64,000 bases of DNA from Limnomonas spitsbergensis. Taxonomy: Eukaryota > Chlorophyta > Chlorophyceae > Chlamydomonadales. Under the pieces are notes generated by a model. It saw only the letters and a program-made list of their open reading frames with translations. It was not told where the DNA came from and ran no database searches. Both the position numbers and the translations under genes were made by a program. Positions 21,001 to 33,200 of the stretch are shown here, in pieces; position 1 is the stretch's first letter; each line of letters begins with the position of its first letter. Location: the NCBI GenBank assembly GCA_037349105.1, contig JAYJMM010000119.1, forward strand, positions 5,715,001 to 5,779,000, written 5' to 3'.

Positions 21001-24000
21001 AAACTCCTAGTACAGTAGATTATGAGGTGTGAGCGAGTGGCCGTGTAGGCCTGCCTCTGAAGATATGTAAATTAAGTTTGCTGTGGCCGCGTGGGCCTGT
21101 GTTTGAATATGTCGGTTTAAATGTAGGGTGGCCGTGTAGGCCTGCCCTTTCAGATGTGTCGGCAGGAGGACAAAGTGGCCCTCAGCGATATGGGAGACTG
21201 ATCCAAAGGACTTCAAAAACATTGACAAAGGGATAATTGATGAGGTTTGCCACTTGGTTTGCCTTAAAGACGAGGATTTCACCAGCAAGTAGAGAGAGGA
21301 GAGCAGACGACAGAGATAGAGAAGGGGAGAAGAAAGAGGGGACCAAACAGGACAACCTGTTTTTTCGCTTGCATCTGCTGCTGATGCCCCCCCAGGAGAG
21401 GCTTGTTGATGCCTACCTGCGCTGGAGCCACCCCTTCCTGCCTTCCATTCAAAAAGCACTCACTGAGAGGAACAAGCCGCACACATACATATCCCTCACA
21501 GGTCCCCATACCCCTCAATTAAACTGAACAGACACACTCTCTGCTACCAGCATTCAGTCAAACATCTATTTACAAGCCAAACGCATGAAGACTCTTAACA
21601 GGCATCCCCCCCGCACGCAATACAGATTCCCCAAACCCACCCCGTCACCGTAAACCATGGTAATCGGGCTAAACCTGTGCCGTATCGAGGCATATCGTGC
21701 TACCTTGGTAGTAAAATCTGGCTAATCGGTGTCGTTTCAAGCCGTATCACGCTGTACCGTGCTACCATGCCCATACAGATGCCCCAACCCAACCCCACCC
21801 TATCACCTTCTACAGATGCCCAGCCCTCCAAATCTGGGAAGATTCCTCACAGGAATCCTCCCAGATTCGGAGCGCCTCCTGGCCCAATAGCCCTCCCCTC
21901 CCCTCTCCCTACCCTCCATCCACTCACTTGTTCTCGGCGTGCATCACCACCTGGTCCTCCACCCACTTCTCCATGGCATCCTCAACCTGCCAAACAGCAT
22001 GGGAGAGAGAGGTGATAAGGTGTGTGTGCGTGTGTGTGTAGGGTGGGAGGTGTGGCCGGAGGGTGCGTGTGGGGGGTCAAACCCTCAGCATGCGCACTGC
22101 TCTGTTCCTCTTATGCTGCAGTCAAGTGGGTCCCCGAAATTCCTTTGACGCTCCCTAACAAGCAAGCCTCACCCTCTTACGCTGGCACTTGGCCTCCAGA
22201 GGATCCCCGGCACTGGCGTTGCGCTCCTAAACCATTGAACCCCAACCCTACTGGAGCTGCCCTGATTATCCCTCCTTTCACCCTCTTGCGCTGGCACTTG
22301 GCCTCCAGAGGATCCCCGGCGCTGATGTAGCGCTCCCTAAACCCTGAACCCCAACCCCTACTGGATCTGCCCTGTTAACCCTCCCTCTCACCCTCTTGCG
22401 CTGGCACTTGGCCTCCAGAGGATCCCCGGCGCTGATGCGGCGCTCCAGGCTGACACTGACCGTCTGCTCCACCAGCTCGGCACAGCGCCTGTCTTCTGCC
22501 TCGCTGCCCTCCTCACCTTCCTCGGGCCGCAGCCCACGCAAGATCCTGATGGGGGCGGGAGGGATGTGGGGAAGGAGTGGGAAGCAGGAAGTGGGGGGAG
22601 AGAGCAACACGCGGAGAGGCAGGGTAAGGGAGGGCGGGAGGGGGGTTGTGCAGTGGGGAGATGGCGAGGGAAGTGGGTCAGGGGTGGGATCCTGACCAGT
22701 AAGGGAGAGGGGAGGCAGGGAAGAGGCAGAATGCAACAGGGGTGAAGAAATATGAAGTGAAAACAAGTGAAAAAGTGAAAAAATAGATGCAAACGGGGGA
22801 AGGAAGTCATTGATCAAGTGGTATGATGCTTTCCCTGCAAAACAATCAAATTTTGTATGAGGTTTATTGGTCAATGATGAGCTTGGCAGAGGCGCATGGC
22901 AGAGGCTCTCTTTTGTGGCAAGAATTGCGCAACCCTGCACGAACACCTCCTCCTCCTTGTCCACTACCCAAGCGCATATCCACCCGAGCGAATATCCCTC
23001 GACCTCCATCCCTACCTAAGACAAGCCCATCCTCCGTCTCCCCTTGTCCTCGTCCTCCTCCCACATCCCTCCTCCCACACACCCAATAAACCCGTTCTCC
23101 TCCTCCTCCTCCTCCTCTTCCCGCACCCATCCACCTCTTACACATCCCACACTCACCTCCCCCTCCTCGTGCCAAACCTGTTTCTAGTCAGCCTGTCCAT
23201 ACTCAGCAGCCGTCAGCTCATAGCCGGCATAATAATCCATCCCACCCCCTTCACACCTTGTTCCACACCCTTTCACACCTGGTTCCTGTCAGCCTCTGCC
23301 CGTACTCTGCAGCCGTCAGCTCATAGCCGGCATAGTAATCAATGCCGTGCACGCGCCAAAGGTAGGTCAGCAGCAGGTCCAGTCTGGAGAGGCAGGCCGA
23401 CAAGTTGCTCTCGTCCACCACCGCCACCTCAGCAGCAGCAGCAGCAGCAGCAGCAGGGGCGGCGGTGGGCGCAGCAGCGGGGGCCTCTGCCATGTTGACA
23501 TCGCCTACGGTCGCGGCAGCGAGCGACTCTGTCATAGCCACATCGACGCTAGTGGGGATGGCGGCTGCTGCTGCAGCAGTGCAGGCGCCGCCCTGCTCAT
23601 CCTCCTTCTTCTCCTCCTTCTTGGCGTTGTCTCCGTTGGCTGGCTCGGCTCCGCCTTCAGCCGTCGGAGGGGTCGGCTCGGAGGATGCGGGCGCACCCTC
23701 CGCAGCCGCAGCGGGCGGCTGGTCGTCCCCGGTCGTAGCAGGGTCTGCTGTCACGAGGGTTGGAGGGAAGGTAGCAGGGTTTATTGTTAAGGGTTAAGAG
23801 GAACCTTCATCTACCATGACTCAAAGTTTGGGGACTTTCTTAAAGCTCAGATTTACCAGGAAGCCGAGGCAAAGCCTTGGTGGGAGGGATGCGGGGTGTG
23901 TAGCTCCCCCATATCTGGGATGGGCATCGCCGCATCCACTCAGCGACGTCCAGGACATGTGGGGGATGTGCTGAGCCGATCCTCGTTCGCATGCGTGATG

Positions 24001-26914
24001 CGTGATGAGGGGATACGGGGGGGGCGCCCAAGGTAGATAGCGTCAACATCTTGCGTGCAAGGTAGCAAATGATCCACCAAGCAAAATATCAGGTTCGTAA
24101 ATAAATAAAACATCAAGGAAACGCTACCGGTAGTTGTCCAGTAGTTGAACACCATGATCCAATTATTACTTCCAGGCAGAGAACCAGCCAAGAGGCTTTT
24201 TTAAACTCGGGGGAGCGGGGGGGGGGGGGCGAGGACGGGAATGTAACTGCTGCTGTCACTGGGCCTTGTCCCCTCCACCTTACCCCCTTACCCCAGCAAA
24301 CCTCTCCAATCTTCCCTGAAAGTGTGAGCAAGAAAAAGACCAGCATTGCTGAAAGCGTGAGCAGGAGTATCACCTCAGATCACTCACCCTTGGCATCAGG
24401 CTTGGCCTCAACCGCCCGGGCCGCAGCGGCCTTGGTAGCGGCAGCGGGTGTGGTCTCCGTCTTTGCCAACGCATCCTCCTTAGGCAGCAGCGGGCATGCC
24501 GGCAGGCCCTTCTCCAAGTCAAGCCTGACCAGGTGCACCCGATACAGCAGCAGGCACACAGGTTGGAAGTTGGCAATTGGAAGGCATGGGAGTTGGGAGT
24601 TGGAAGCTGGAAGTGTTGAGTTCAAGGGACATAAAGGGGATCGAGTATCAGGGAGGTGGCGTTTGGTTTTATTTTCAAGGCAAAAAATGGCCTCAGGCGA
24701 CAAACACTTGAAACACGTGCTAAAGCATACCGTATATCTAACTCAAATTTGTCGCCGATTAAGCTGTCACAGTGACGGCAAGCCTTACGTGCGGATGAGA
24801 CGCGTCGCTAGCTGCTAGTCAACGCCCACCCGCTTGGCATGTAGGTGACTGTCATCAAGAAAAGGGAGCTACATCACTCTTACCTGCCGATCAGCCGCGT
24901 CCCTAGCTGCTACTCAACGACCGGTCTCAAGGTCAACGCCCCCCCCTTAGCATGGTGGGATAGTTGACTGTCATAAAGAGGGCAAGCCCCACGAGGCCAA
25001 GACACTCACTTGCGGATGAGCCGCGTCGAGAGCTGCAGATCCACCGCCACACGCTTGGGACGCCAGCAGATGGCCGGCGCAAACACGGGCTTTTCGGCGG
25101 GCTCCTCAGTAATCGTGACCGCCGGGGCGGCAGTGCGTGGAGCAGCCAGCTGCTTCCCAGCAGAGGCGGTTGCCCCTGCTGCCACTGCGTCGTCTCCGCC
25201 GGAGACCGCCTGCTTGGCAGCACCCTCGCTGGCTGCAGGCTCCGGCTCGCCTGGGTTGAAGGGAATCGGGTGGGAGCCCAAATGAGAAAATGCCAAGGGA
25301 AAACAATATTCAGATGGCATGCACCAGCAGGACTCTTTGTCTGTTACCAGGAAAGCTATTATATACTCCGACTAGAGCCCATGTCCCGCGATTGCCTAGC
25401 CAGACCGGCCCAGGCTCACCTGCGTCCTTGTCACCCTCGGCAGCGCCGGAGGACGGCGGCGGCTCCGACTTCTGCGGCTGCTCGGGAGTGGGTGCGATCG
25501 CGTACAGGCCCTGGTTGAATCCAGCTGCTTCGGGGTCCAGCCGCCCAGCCTCAAAGTCCGCGGCAAACTGCGCAGCCGACTCGCGCGCCTCCTCGTTCCT
25601 CTTGGCTAGTGCCTTCTCAAGCATCCGAGGATCGAACAGCTTGCGGATACTGCGGTGAGGGGTTCAGGGTATACAGGGTTAAATAAAGTTCAGTTTTTCC
25701 AGCAGGCAGGCCTGCTCGCAGCGCTTGGCTAGTGCCTTATCCAGCATCCTAGGATTAAACAGCGTGCGGATCCTGCGAGAAGTAGTTTATTAATTTTACC
25801 CTTGAGCAAAGAGCGAGTGAAACAGAAGCAGGCGTAGGGATCACCCCCCTGCTCCACTGGTGGCTGCTTACCCTCTCTACCATCCTCTTCCCAGCCCACT
25901 CCCACTCACGTCTCATCGCCCTTCTTCTCCTCGAACTCCGCCTTAATCTCGCTGCCATGGAACTCGATGATGTACTGCTTGTAGCGTGCCTGAGCCTCCT
26001 CTGGGGAGGGGTCGTCCGGAATCTTCTGGATCAGGTACTCCTTGAAGCTCAGCATTTTGGGGGGCTTGTCATCCCTGCGCATTATGGCAGGGGGGGGGGG
26101 GGACCTGTCATGTGCCATGGCTGATCTATGGGTGCATGCACGCCTGCGTGAACGGTTGCTACAAAACGTCTTGTGGGGCTTGTGATACCTGGATAGTATG
26201 GCCGAGTCGTGGAACAGGTGTTTTTGCATGGCGTATGTAGGGGTGCATGCATGCTTGCATGAACAAAAACTACAACCCTCATGTGGGGTTTGTCATCCTT
26301 AGATATCATGGCGGCGGCGTGGCGTATGTCATGACATTCGGCATGTTTGAATGCACCTTGCCTGCGCATGCATGCATGCATGCATGAATGGCAGGATGCT
26401 CTGTAGGCATCAACAGGACCAGCAAAGGGCGTGTCCAGGGGTGACCATGCGCTTCGAGCTGCCATGCGATTGTGGCCATGCGGGACCATTACGCACCTGC
26501 GCCGGCCCTCGTCTCGGTGGTCAGGTGCCTGACCACCCCTGTAGCCTCCTCCTCCACGATAGTCAGGGCTCGCATCTCGACCGCTGAGGAGATTGAGAGG
26601 AGCAACCCAGTTAAAATACGGCAGCATGATCCCATGTGGTGATCAAGAGGCGTCATCTTCAACACTTACTGGCGCTGGTAGTGCGATTCGTCCCCTCTAA
26701 AGCGTTTTGGAGGAGGTGGTGGCGACTCACGGCCACCACGCCTGTAACGATCGTACACAGGAGAGGGAGACCGTCCCCTCCTTCTTGTATCGTATCCACC
26801 TCCGCCTCCGCCTTCACGGTCACGAAAAGGGTCCCCTCCGCGGGGGTCACGAAATCCTCCGGGCGCAGGCCCCTGTCGTCTAGGCGGGGGTGGAGGACTA
26901 CGCCTCCTGTCCAT
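18068..26914 (-). CDS. SE: SERRATE/ARS2 homologue
   Basis: Nuclear RNA-processing factor that bridges the cap-binding complex to miRNA processing, 3'-end formation, RNA decay and export. Minus-strand exons: 26914-26670, 26583-26497, 26074-25910, 25649-25420, 25250-25010, 24524-24388, 23747-23279, 22545-22392, 21986-21928, 19795-19693, 19041-18964, 18619-18068; phases agree, 839 aa. Residues 1-110 are Arg/Pro/Gly-rich. About 112-170 is the SERRATE N-terminal domain (KMLSFKEYLIQKI). The 5/6 junction gives LIRKLDLEKGLP, as in plant SERRATE. Exon 7 has an acidic/Ala-rich stretch and LLLTYLWRVHGIDYYAGYE. Exons 9-11 give the C-terminal ARS2 zinc-finger region (ENKWGNKLSSKMF, FVVKHLKAKF, DEIFFEHF), but the expected Cys residues are absent. 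Exon 12 is a Met/Gly-rich tail (about 656-820) ending YYDLDDPQHNRMVLDYGDL. Edges of exons 3, 4, 5, 7 and 8 are duplicated into the introns. Confidence 0.88.
19105..19245. repeat. ~70-bp tandem duplication in SERRATE intron 10
   Basis: GGCATAATGRGAGGYGTGCATGGCAG and GGCAGCATGACACAAATGCAAGGCAACA occur twice. A partial third trace is present at 19075-19110. Confidence 0.8.
19796..21927 (-). other. SERRATE intron 9 (2.1 kb)
   Basis: It holds a CCAGG-rich short repeat (19905-19975), a (GA)n run (20172-20194) and a GC-rich, coding-like but unrecognised stretch (20560-20830). GGCCGTGTAGGCCTGCC-type repeats lie at 21040-21150. Splice phase across it is intact, so no exon is missing. Confidence 0.55.
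21655..21775 (+). repeat. Dispersed CCTGTGCCGTAT repeat, second locus
   Basis: TCGGGCTAAACCTGTGCCGTAT and TACCTTGGTAG, followed by a diverged second copy, match the family at 16265-16405. Confidence 0.55.
22170..22340 (-). repeat. Two copies of SERRATE exon 8 donor edge
   Basis: CCCTCTTRCGCTGGCACTTG followed by GCCTCCAGAGGATCCCCGGC begins at 22172, 22281 and, in the real exon, 22391. Period is 109-110 bp. Each copy carries about 55 bp of exon plus the donor and ~55 bp of intron, and all keep GT. Both copies end in CTAAACC(CTGAACC)-type sequence. Confidence 0.92.
23165..23235 (-). repeat. Copy of SERRATE exon 7 donor edge
   Basis: CAGCCGTCAGCTCATAGCCG at 23207 repeats the exon segment at 23310 (encoding DYYAGYELTA), about 103 bp away on the intron side. 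The copy extends into intron-type sequence on both sides. Confidence 0.9.
24780..24960 (-). repeat. Two copies of SERRATE exon 5 donor edge
   Basis: ACGTGCGGATGAGACGCGTC (24786) and ACCTGCCGATCAGCCGCGTC (24892) copy the exon edge at 25010 that encodes LQLSTRLIRK. The following GTTGACTGTCAT-type intron sequence is repeated too. Period is about 106-116 bp. Confidence 0.85.
25715..25780 (-). repeat. Copy of SERRATE exon 4 acceptor edge
   Basis: TTGGCTAGTGCCTTATCCAG at 25725 copies TTGGCTAGTGCCTTCTCAAG at 25603. The copy still reads IRTLFNPRMLDKALAKR on the minus strand after an intact AG, in the same phase as the real IRKLFDPRMLEKALAKR. It has no obvious donor and would run into a stop. Confidence 0.9.
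26165..26320 (-). repeat. Two copies of SERRATE exon 3 acceptor edge
   Basis: GGGGCTTGTCATCCCTGCGC at 26061 marks the real junction. GGGGCTTGTGATACCTGGAT (26175) and GGGGTTTGTCATCCTTAGAT (26284) are copies with about 110-bp period. Both keep the AG on the minus strand. Flanking TGCATGCATGCATGAA-type sequence is shared. Confidence 0.8.
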
Positions 26915-27205
26915 ATCTAATTTAAAAAGGTGAGATAGATAGGGATCTCCTAATGCCCACCTTCATGACTTGGGAAGTAAATGGGCTTGTCATGTGCCGT
27001 ACATTTTCGTTAGAATTCATTTCGTTTGGCTGCACCCGCTGGGCGGGAATTTTGTCTCCATTGGCCTCGGCGCACTTCACTATTTACCACAACTTGGATC
27101 AACTGTTTTGAATTACACAACCTGAGATCAAACCCCCATCTAAACCTACCTGATATTCGCGGAGTCTGGCTTGAATCTTGAAAGTAAATCAGTGACAAGC
27201 TCATC
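26915..27205. promoter_or_regulatory. Short bidirectional promoter region, SERRATE/HIRA
   Basis: Only 291 bp separate the start codons of two divergent genes. A pyrimidine-rich run followed by AAATTAG just before the SERRATE ATG could be a 5'-UTR intron acceptor. No clear TATA box is assigned. Confidence 0.5.
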
Positions 27206-30200
27206 ATGATCGTGGATAAAGTGCCGTGGATAACCCATAATCGTGAGTGTTCAAAACTTTGCAAAGGGAATTAGCTTCTAAAAAATTTATACCAGTCCTG
27301 GTCCACCCATGAATTTACCCTCCCTGCGCTAGATGATACCTTGACGATACATGTCATGCTGATGAAGTATTTATGCTATTGCTCGTTCCCCCGCGACCTA
27401 CACATGCTGCCCATCCATATCCCCATGCTTACCGCGCCACCTCATGCGCATGGCAGGAAAGGAGTCAGGTCAAGCGGCCACTCCCATATTTTCCATCGAC
27501 GTTGATGCATCTGGCGAACGAGTCGTGACCTGCGGCGGTGACGGTAAGATCCGTATCTGGAGCACCAAGCCAGCCTTACATGAGGACTCCGAGCTGGACA
27601 TCGCTTCGCCACGCTTGCTGGCAACCCTCTCAGACCACTACGGATCAGTGAACGTTGCCCGGTTCTCACCCCAGCCTGCCACCGGATCCACCAAGAAGTC
27701 TATGCTGGCCTCCGGATCCGATGACAAGTTGATCTGCGTCTACGAGATGCAGAGCGGGCCAGGCCGCTCCGCGTTCGGAAGCAATGAGGAACCCAATGTT
27801 GAGAACTGGAAGCAGACGCAAGTGATGCGTGGCCACACAAATAACGTGGTGGACCTGTCCTGGTCGCCTGATGGAAGCCGCTTCGCCTCTGCCAGGTAAA
27901 ACTGCTGACACAAGGAAAACAAGCACCTTGCATGGGCAAACTAGTGATATCTGCATGGGGCTGGTGCTCGCGAGCGCATGGCATGGAGAAACTCTGCGCT
28001 TATTGCAGCGGAAAATTCATCTCTCACCACATGGTACTGGTGGCCCCCCACTCTCTGTCTGGAGCCCATTTGAATTTTGATTTCCTGAAAAGTAAACTTA
28101 CCATTATCTTATTTTTCAAACATGCATGGCCAAGCACCATGCTGGCACGCCAAGGCTCGCGTTCCCACTGCCCTTGCCCCCTTCGGGTCACCACCAAATC
28201 GCTCGAGCCGCCGTAGTCTGTACACTGGACACCCTGGTCACTGTGTGGGACATGGCCACCAGTGCCCGACTGGACACTGCCTAGCACCATACTTGCATGC
28301 CAAGATTCCCATTTCCACCGCCCCTCTCCCCCTCCACTGCAGCCTGGACAACCTGGTCATCGTGTGGGACGCACTGACCAATGCCCAGCTGGCGACCCTC
28401 AAGGCGCATCAGGGCTACGTACAGGGCGTCGCCTGGGACCCGTTCAACAAGTACCTGGCCACTCAGGTGTGAGAGGCACTGCTTATCGCACTTAAGCTAC
28501 AATTCAGCTACAATCCAGCTATATATAAGCTACAATTCAGCTTCAGTCCAGCTACAATTCAGCTACGTCACGGCCGACAGTGGGGGGCTGGGGTGTGGCT
28601 GTTATCAAAGGCCCTGCTGCTCGGGCCAGTGGCCATATGCCAGTCTGGGTTTGGTCTCCATCGGCACAGGGGTGGCCGCTTTGAGGCATCCTTGGGATGG
28701 TCTGGCTCGCACTTTAATGAACCCTGGTAAGCGGGGTCATGGCTAGGGAATTGGGACTTGTTGAACAAGTGCCTGGCCAGCGGCCGCGGAGGTAGGCCAT
28801 CGGCGGGGTTTGTGGTGGAGGTGAGCTATCGGCAAGGGGCCTGTCACCGGGGGTTCGGATGTATCCCCCAGCTTATAACACAGGATAAGTTTCCAAATAG
28901 TGTTATTCAGAGATTTCAGAAGCCTGGGTCTCTTGCATGGCTGTCTGGTAGACCTATGATATGAAACATGCCCCCAATCAGGCTTCTCGGGACCGCACAG
29001 GCCAGAATGTCCACGACAGAGTTCAACACTAAGATTGACAGTTAATCCTAACCCCTTACCCCTAAACCCAGATCCCCTATCTTGACGGCCCTGCTTAACC
29101 CTAAACCCTTACCCCTTCACCCAGATCCTCATTCTTGACGGCCCTGCTCAAGCCTCAACCCGAACGGCCGAACCCCTTAACCCAGATCCCCTATCTTGAC
29201 GGCCCTGCTTAACTTTAAACCCTTACCCCTTCACCTAGATCCTCTACCTTGACGGTCCTGCTCAAGCCTCAACCCGAACGGCCGAACCCCTTAACCCAGA
29301 TCCCCTATCTTGACGGCCCTGCTTAACCCTAAACCCTTACCCCTCCACCCAGATTCTCATTCTTGACGGCCCTGTTTGAGCCTCAACCCGAACGGCCGAA
29401 CCCCTGAAACCAGATCCCCTATCTTGATGGCCCTGCTCAAGCCTCAACCCTAACCCCCAACCTAGATCCTCATTCTAGACCATAAACCCTAAACCCTGAG
29501 CCCCGTCCCCACGCTGCTGCCCAGGGGGAGAATGATGGCGTTTTCATCTGGAACGTGGGTGAGTGGGAAAAGCCGGCGAACCAGGTCAACATTGGGAGGA
29601 ACCCTGTGCCCAGCTGCCACACCAGGCTGGGATGGAGCCCGGATGGACAGGTGGGTCGGTGTGTGTACAGCCTCTCGATTTGGGGTGCATCTGGTGCTGT
29701 CAGCTTGTATGATGATTAGCTCTTTACCCTTCAGCCACCAATTTGCACGTGATTGCCAACTCCCTGCCAACATTGTATGTATTTTCTCCCCCCTTCACCC
29801 TTATTTTTCTCCATCCAGAGCCACCTGCCGTATTTTGGACTCCCTATGTCTCTTGCCCGTGCCCCGACCTGTACCTCTGGGATGTGTAATGACGAAGACA
29901 GCTTCGCATTGGTTTCCATCAAATGTCACATAATGTCTTGCCCCTGAATGCCTTGGTAGAATGCAGAACGTGCTGAAACCTTACATTGTGTACTACCTGC
30001 TAATCATGCCCGTATCGCCCCGCATGCAGACGCTGGCTACAGCAAATGGATATGATAAGAAGTGGAACTATGGTGCCCAGGTGAGGTGCGGCGGAAAACC
30101 TGCTGCCGTTGCTGCCCGGCCGGGGCCTGATCCGCAGCCGCCGCCGCCTGGCCGGGGCCTGACCCGCCCGGTGGGCTGGAGAGGGGCTGCGCCACCTGGC

Positions 30201-33200
30201 AGGGTGTTGCAGTTACTTCGTAGCGTCCTAAACACCCGGCCACAGCCTTTTAGAAAGGGGCCCATGTCGTGCAAACTGGGAGAGCTGCGCAAGATGACCG
30301 GGAGAAGCCTACCGTCTAGGCAAGACAAGAGGAGCATGCGGGAACTGCAGGGCTTGTGGCTCCCTTCATGCACCGCCAATATGCAGGTGGCGCGCAGCAG
30401 CAGCCTGACCCCTTCAAATTCAGCTCCAAAAAAACCCAAAATAACCGAGGACTTCATTCGCGGCTAATATCGTACTGACTCGATGAATTGGTGATACCCT
30501 GGTGATACCCTGGTGATACCCTGGTGATACCCTGGTGATACCCTGGTGATACCCTGGTGATACCCTGGTGATACCCTGGTGATACCCTGGTGATACCCCT
30601 GGTGATACCCTGGTGATACCCCTGGTGATACCCTGGTGATACCCTGGTGATACCCTGGTGATACCCTGGTGATACCCTGGTGATACCCTGGTGATACCCT
30701 GGTGATACCCTGGTGATACCCTGGTGATACCCTGGTGATACCCTGGTGATACCCTGGTGATACCCTGGTGATACCCTGGTGATACCCTGGTGATACCCTG
30801 GTGATACCCTGGTGATACCCTGGTGATACCCCTGGTGATACCCTGGTGATACCCTGGTATTACCCTGGTGATACCCTGGTGATACCCTGGTGATACCCTG
30901 GTGATACCCTGGTGATACCCTGGTGATACCCTGGTGATACCCTGGTGATACCCCTGGTGATACCCTGGTGATACCCTGGTGATACCCTGGTGATACCCTG
31001 GTGATACCCTGGTGATACCCTGGTGATACCCTGGTGATACCCTGGTGATACCCTGGTGATACCCCTGGTGATACCCTGGTGATACCCTGGTGATACCCTG
31101 GTGATACCCTGGTGATACCCTGGTGATACCCCTGGTGATACCCTGGTGATACCCTGGTGATACCCTGGTGATACCCTGGTGATACCCTGGTGATACCCCT
31201 GGTGATACCCTGGTGATACCCTGGTGATACCCTGGTGATACCCCTGGTGATACCCTGGTGATACCCTGGTGATACCCTGGTGATACCCTGGTGATACCCT
31301 GGTGATACCCTGGTGATACCCTGGTGATACCCTGGTGATACCCCTGGTGATACCCCTGGTGATACCCTGGTGATACCCCTGGTGATACCCTGGTGATACC
31401 CTGGTGATACCCCTGGTGATACCCCTGGTGATACCCCTGGTGATACCCTGGTGATACCCTGGTGATACCCTGGTGATACCCTGGTGATACCCCTGGTGAT
31501 ACCCTGGTGATACCCTGGTGATACCCTGGTGATACCCTGGTGATACCCTGGTGATACCCTGGTGATACCCTGGTGATACCCCTGGTGATACCCTGGTGAT
31601 ACCCTGGTGATACCCTGGTGATACCCCTGGTGATACCCTGGTGATACCCCTGGTGATACCCTGGTGATACCCTGGTGATACCCTGGTGATACCCTGGTGA
31701 TACCCTGGTGATACCCTGGTGATACCCTGGTGATACCCTGGTGATACCCTGGTGATACCCTGGTGATACCCTGGTGATACCCCTGGTGATACCCTGGTGA
31801 TACCCTGGTGATACCCTGGTGATACCCTGGTGATACCCTGGTGATACCCTGGTGATACCCTGGTGATACCCTGGTGATACCCCTGGTGATACCCTGGTGA
31901 TACCCTGGTGATACCCTGGTGATACCCCTGGTGATACCCTGGTGATACCCTGGTGATACCCTGGTGATACCCCTGGTGATACCCTGGTGATACCCTGGTG
32001 ATACCCTGGTGATACCCTGGTGATACCCTGGTGATACCCTGGTGATACCCTGGTGATACCCTGGTGATACCCTGGTGATACCCTGGTGATACCCTGGTGA
32101 TACCCTGGTGATACCCTGGTGATACCCTGGTGATACCCTGGTGATACCCTGGTGATACCCTGGTGATACCCTGGTGATACCCTGGTGATACCCTGGTGAT
32201 ACCCTGGTGATACCCTGGTGATACCCTGGTGATACCCTGGTGATACCCTGGTGATACCCCTGGTGATACCCTGGTGATACCCTGGTATTACCCTGGTGAT
32301 ACCCTGGTGATACCCTGGTGATACCCTGGTGATACCCTGGTGATACCCTGGTGATACCCTGGTGATACCCTGGTGATACCCCTGGTGATACCCTGGTGAT
32401 ACCCTGGTGATACCCTGGTGATACCCTGGTGATACCCTGGTGATACCCTGGTGATACCCTGGTGATACCCTGGTGATACCCTGGTGATACCCCTGGTGAT
32501 ACCCTGGTGATACCCTGGTGATACCCTGGTGATACCCTGGTGATACCCTGGTGATACCCCTGGTGATACCCTGGTGATACCCTGGTGATACCCTGGTGAT
32601 ACCCTGGTGATACCCTGGTGATACCCCTGGTGATACCCTGGTGATACCCTGGTGATACCCTGGTGATACCCCTGGTGATACCCTGGTGATACCCTGGTGA
32701 TACCCTGGTGATACCCTGGTGATACCCTGGTGATACCCTGGTGATACCCTGGTGATACCCTGGTGATACCCCTGGTGATACCCCTGGTGATACCCTGGTG
32801 ATACCCCTGGTGATACCCTGGTGATACCCTGGTGATACCCCTGGTGATACCCCTGGTGATACCCCTGGTGATACCCTGGTGATACCCTGGTGATACCCTG
32901 GTGATACCCTGGTGATACCCCTGGTGATACCCTGGTGATACCCTGGTGATACCCTGGTGATACCCTGGTGATACCCTGGTGATACCCTGGTGATACCCCT
33001 GGTGATACCCTGGTGATACCCTGGTGATACCCTGGTGATACCCCTGGTGATACCCTGGTGATACCCCTGGTGATACCCTGGTGATACCCTGGTGATACCC
33101 TGGTGATACCCTGGTGATACCCTGGTGATACCCTGGTGATACCCTGGTGATACCCTGGTGATACCCTGGTGATACCCTGGTGATACCCTGGTGATACCCC

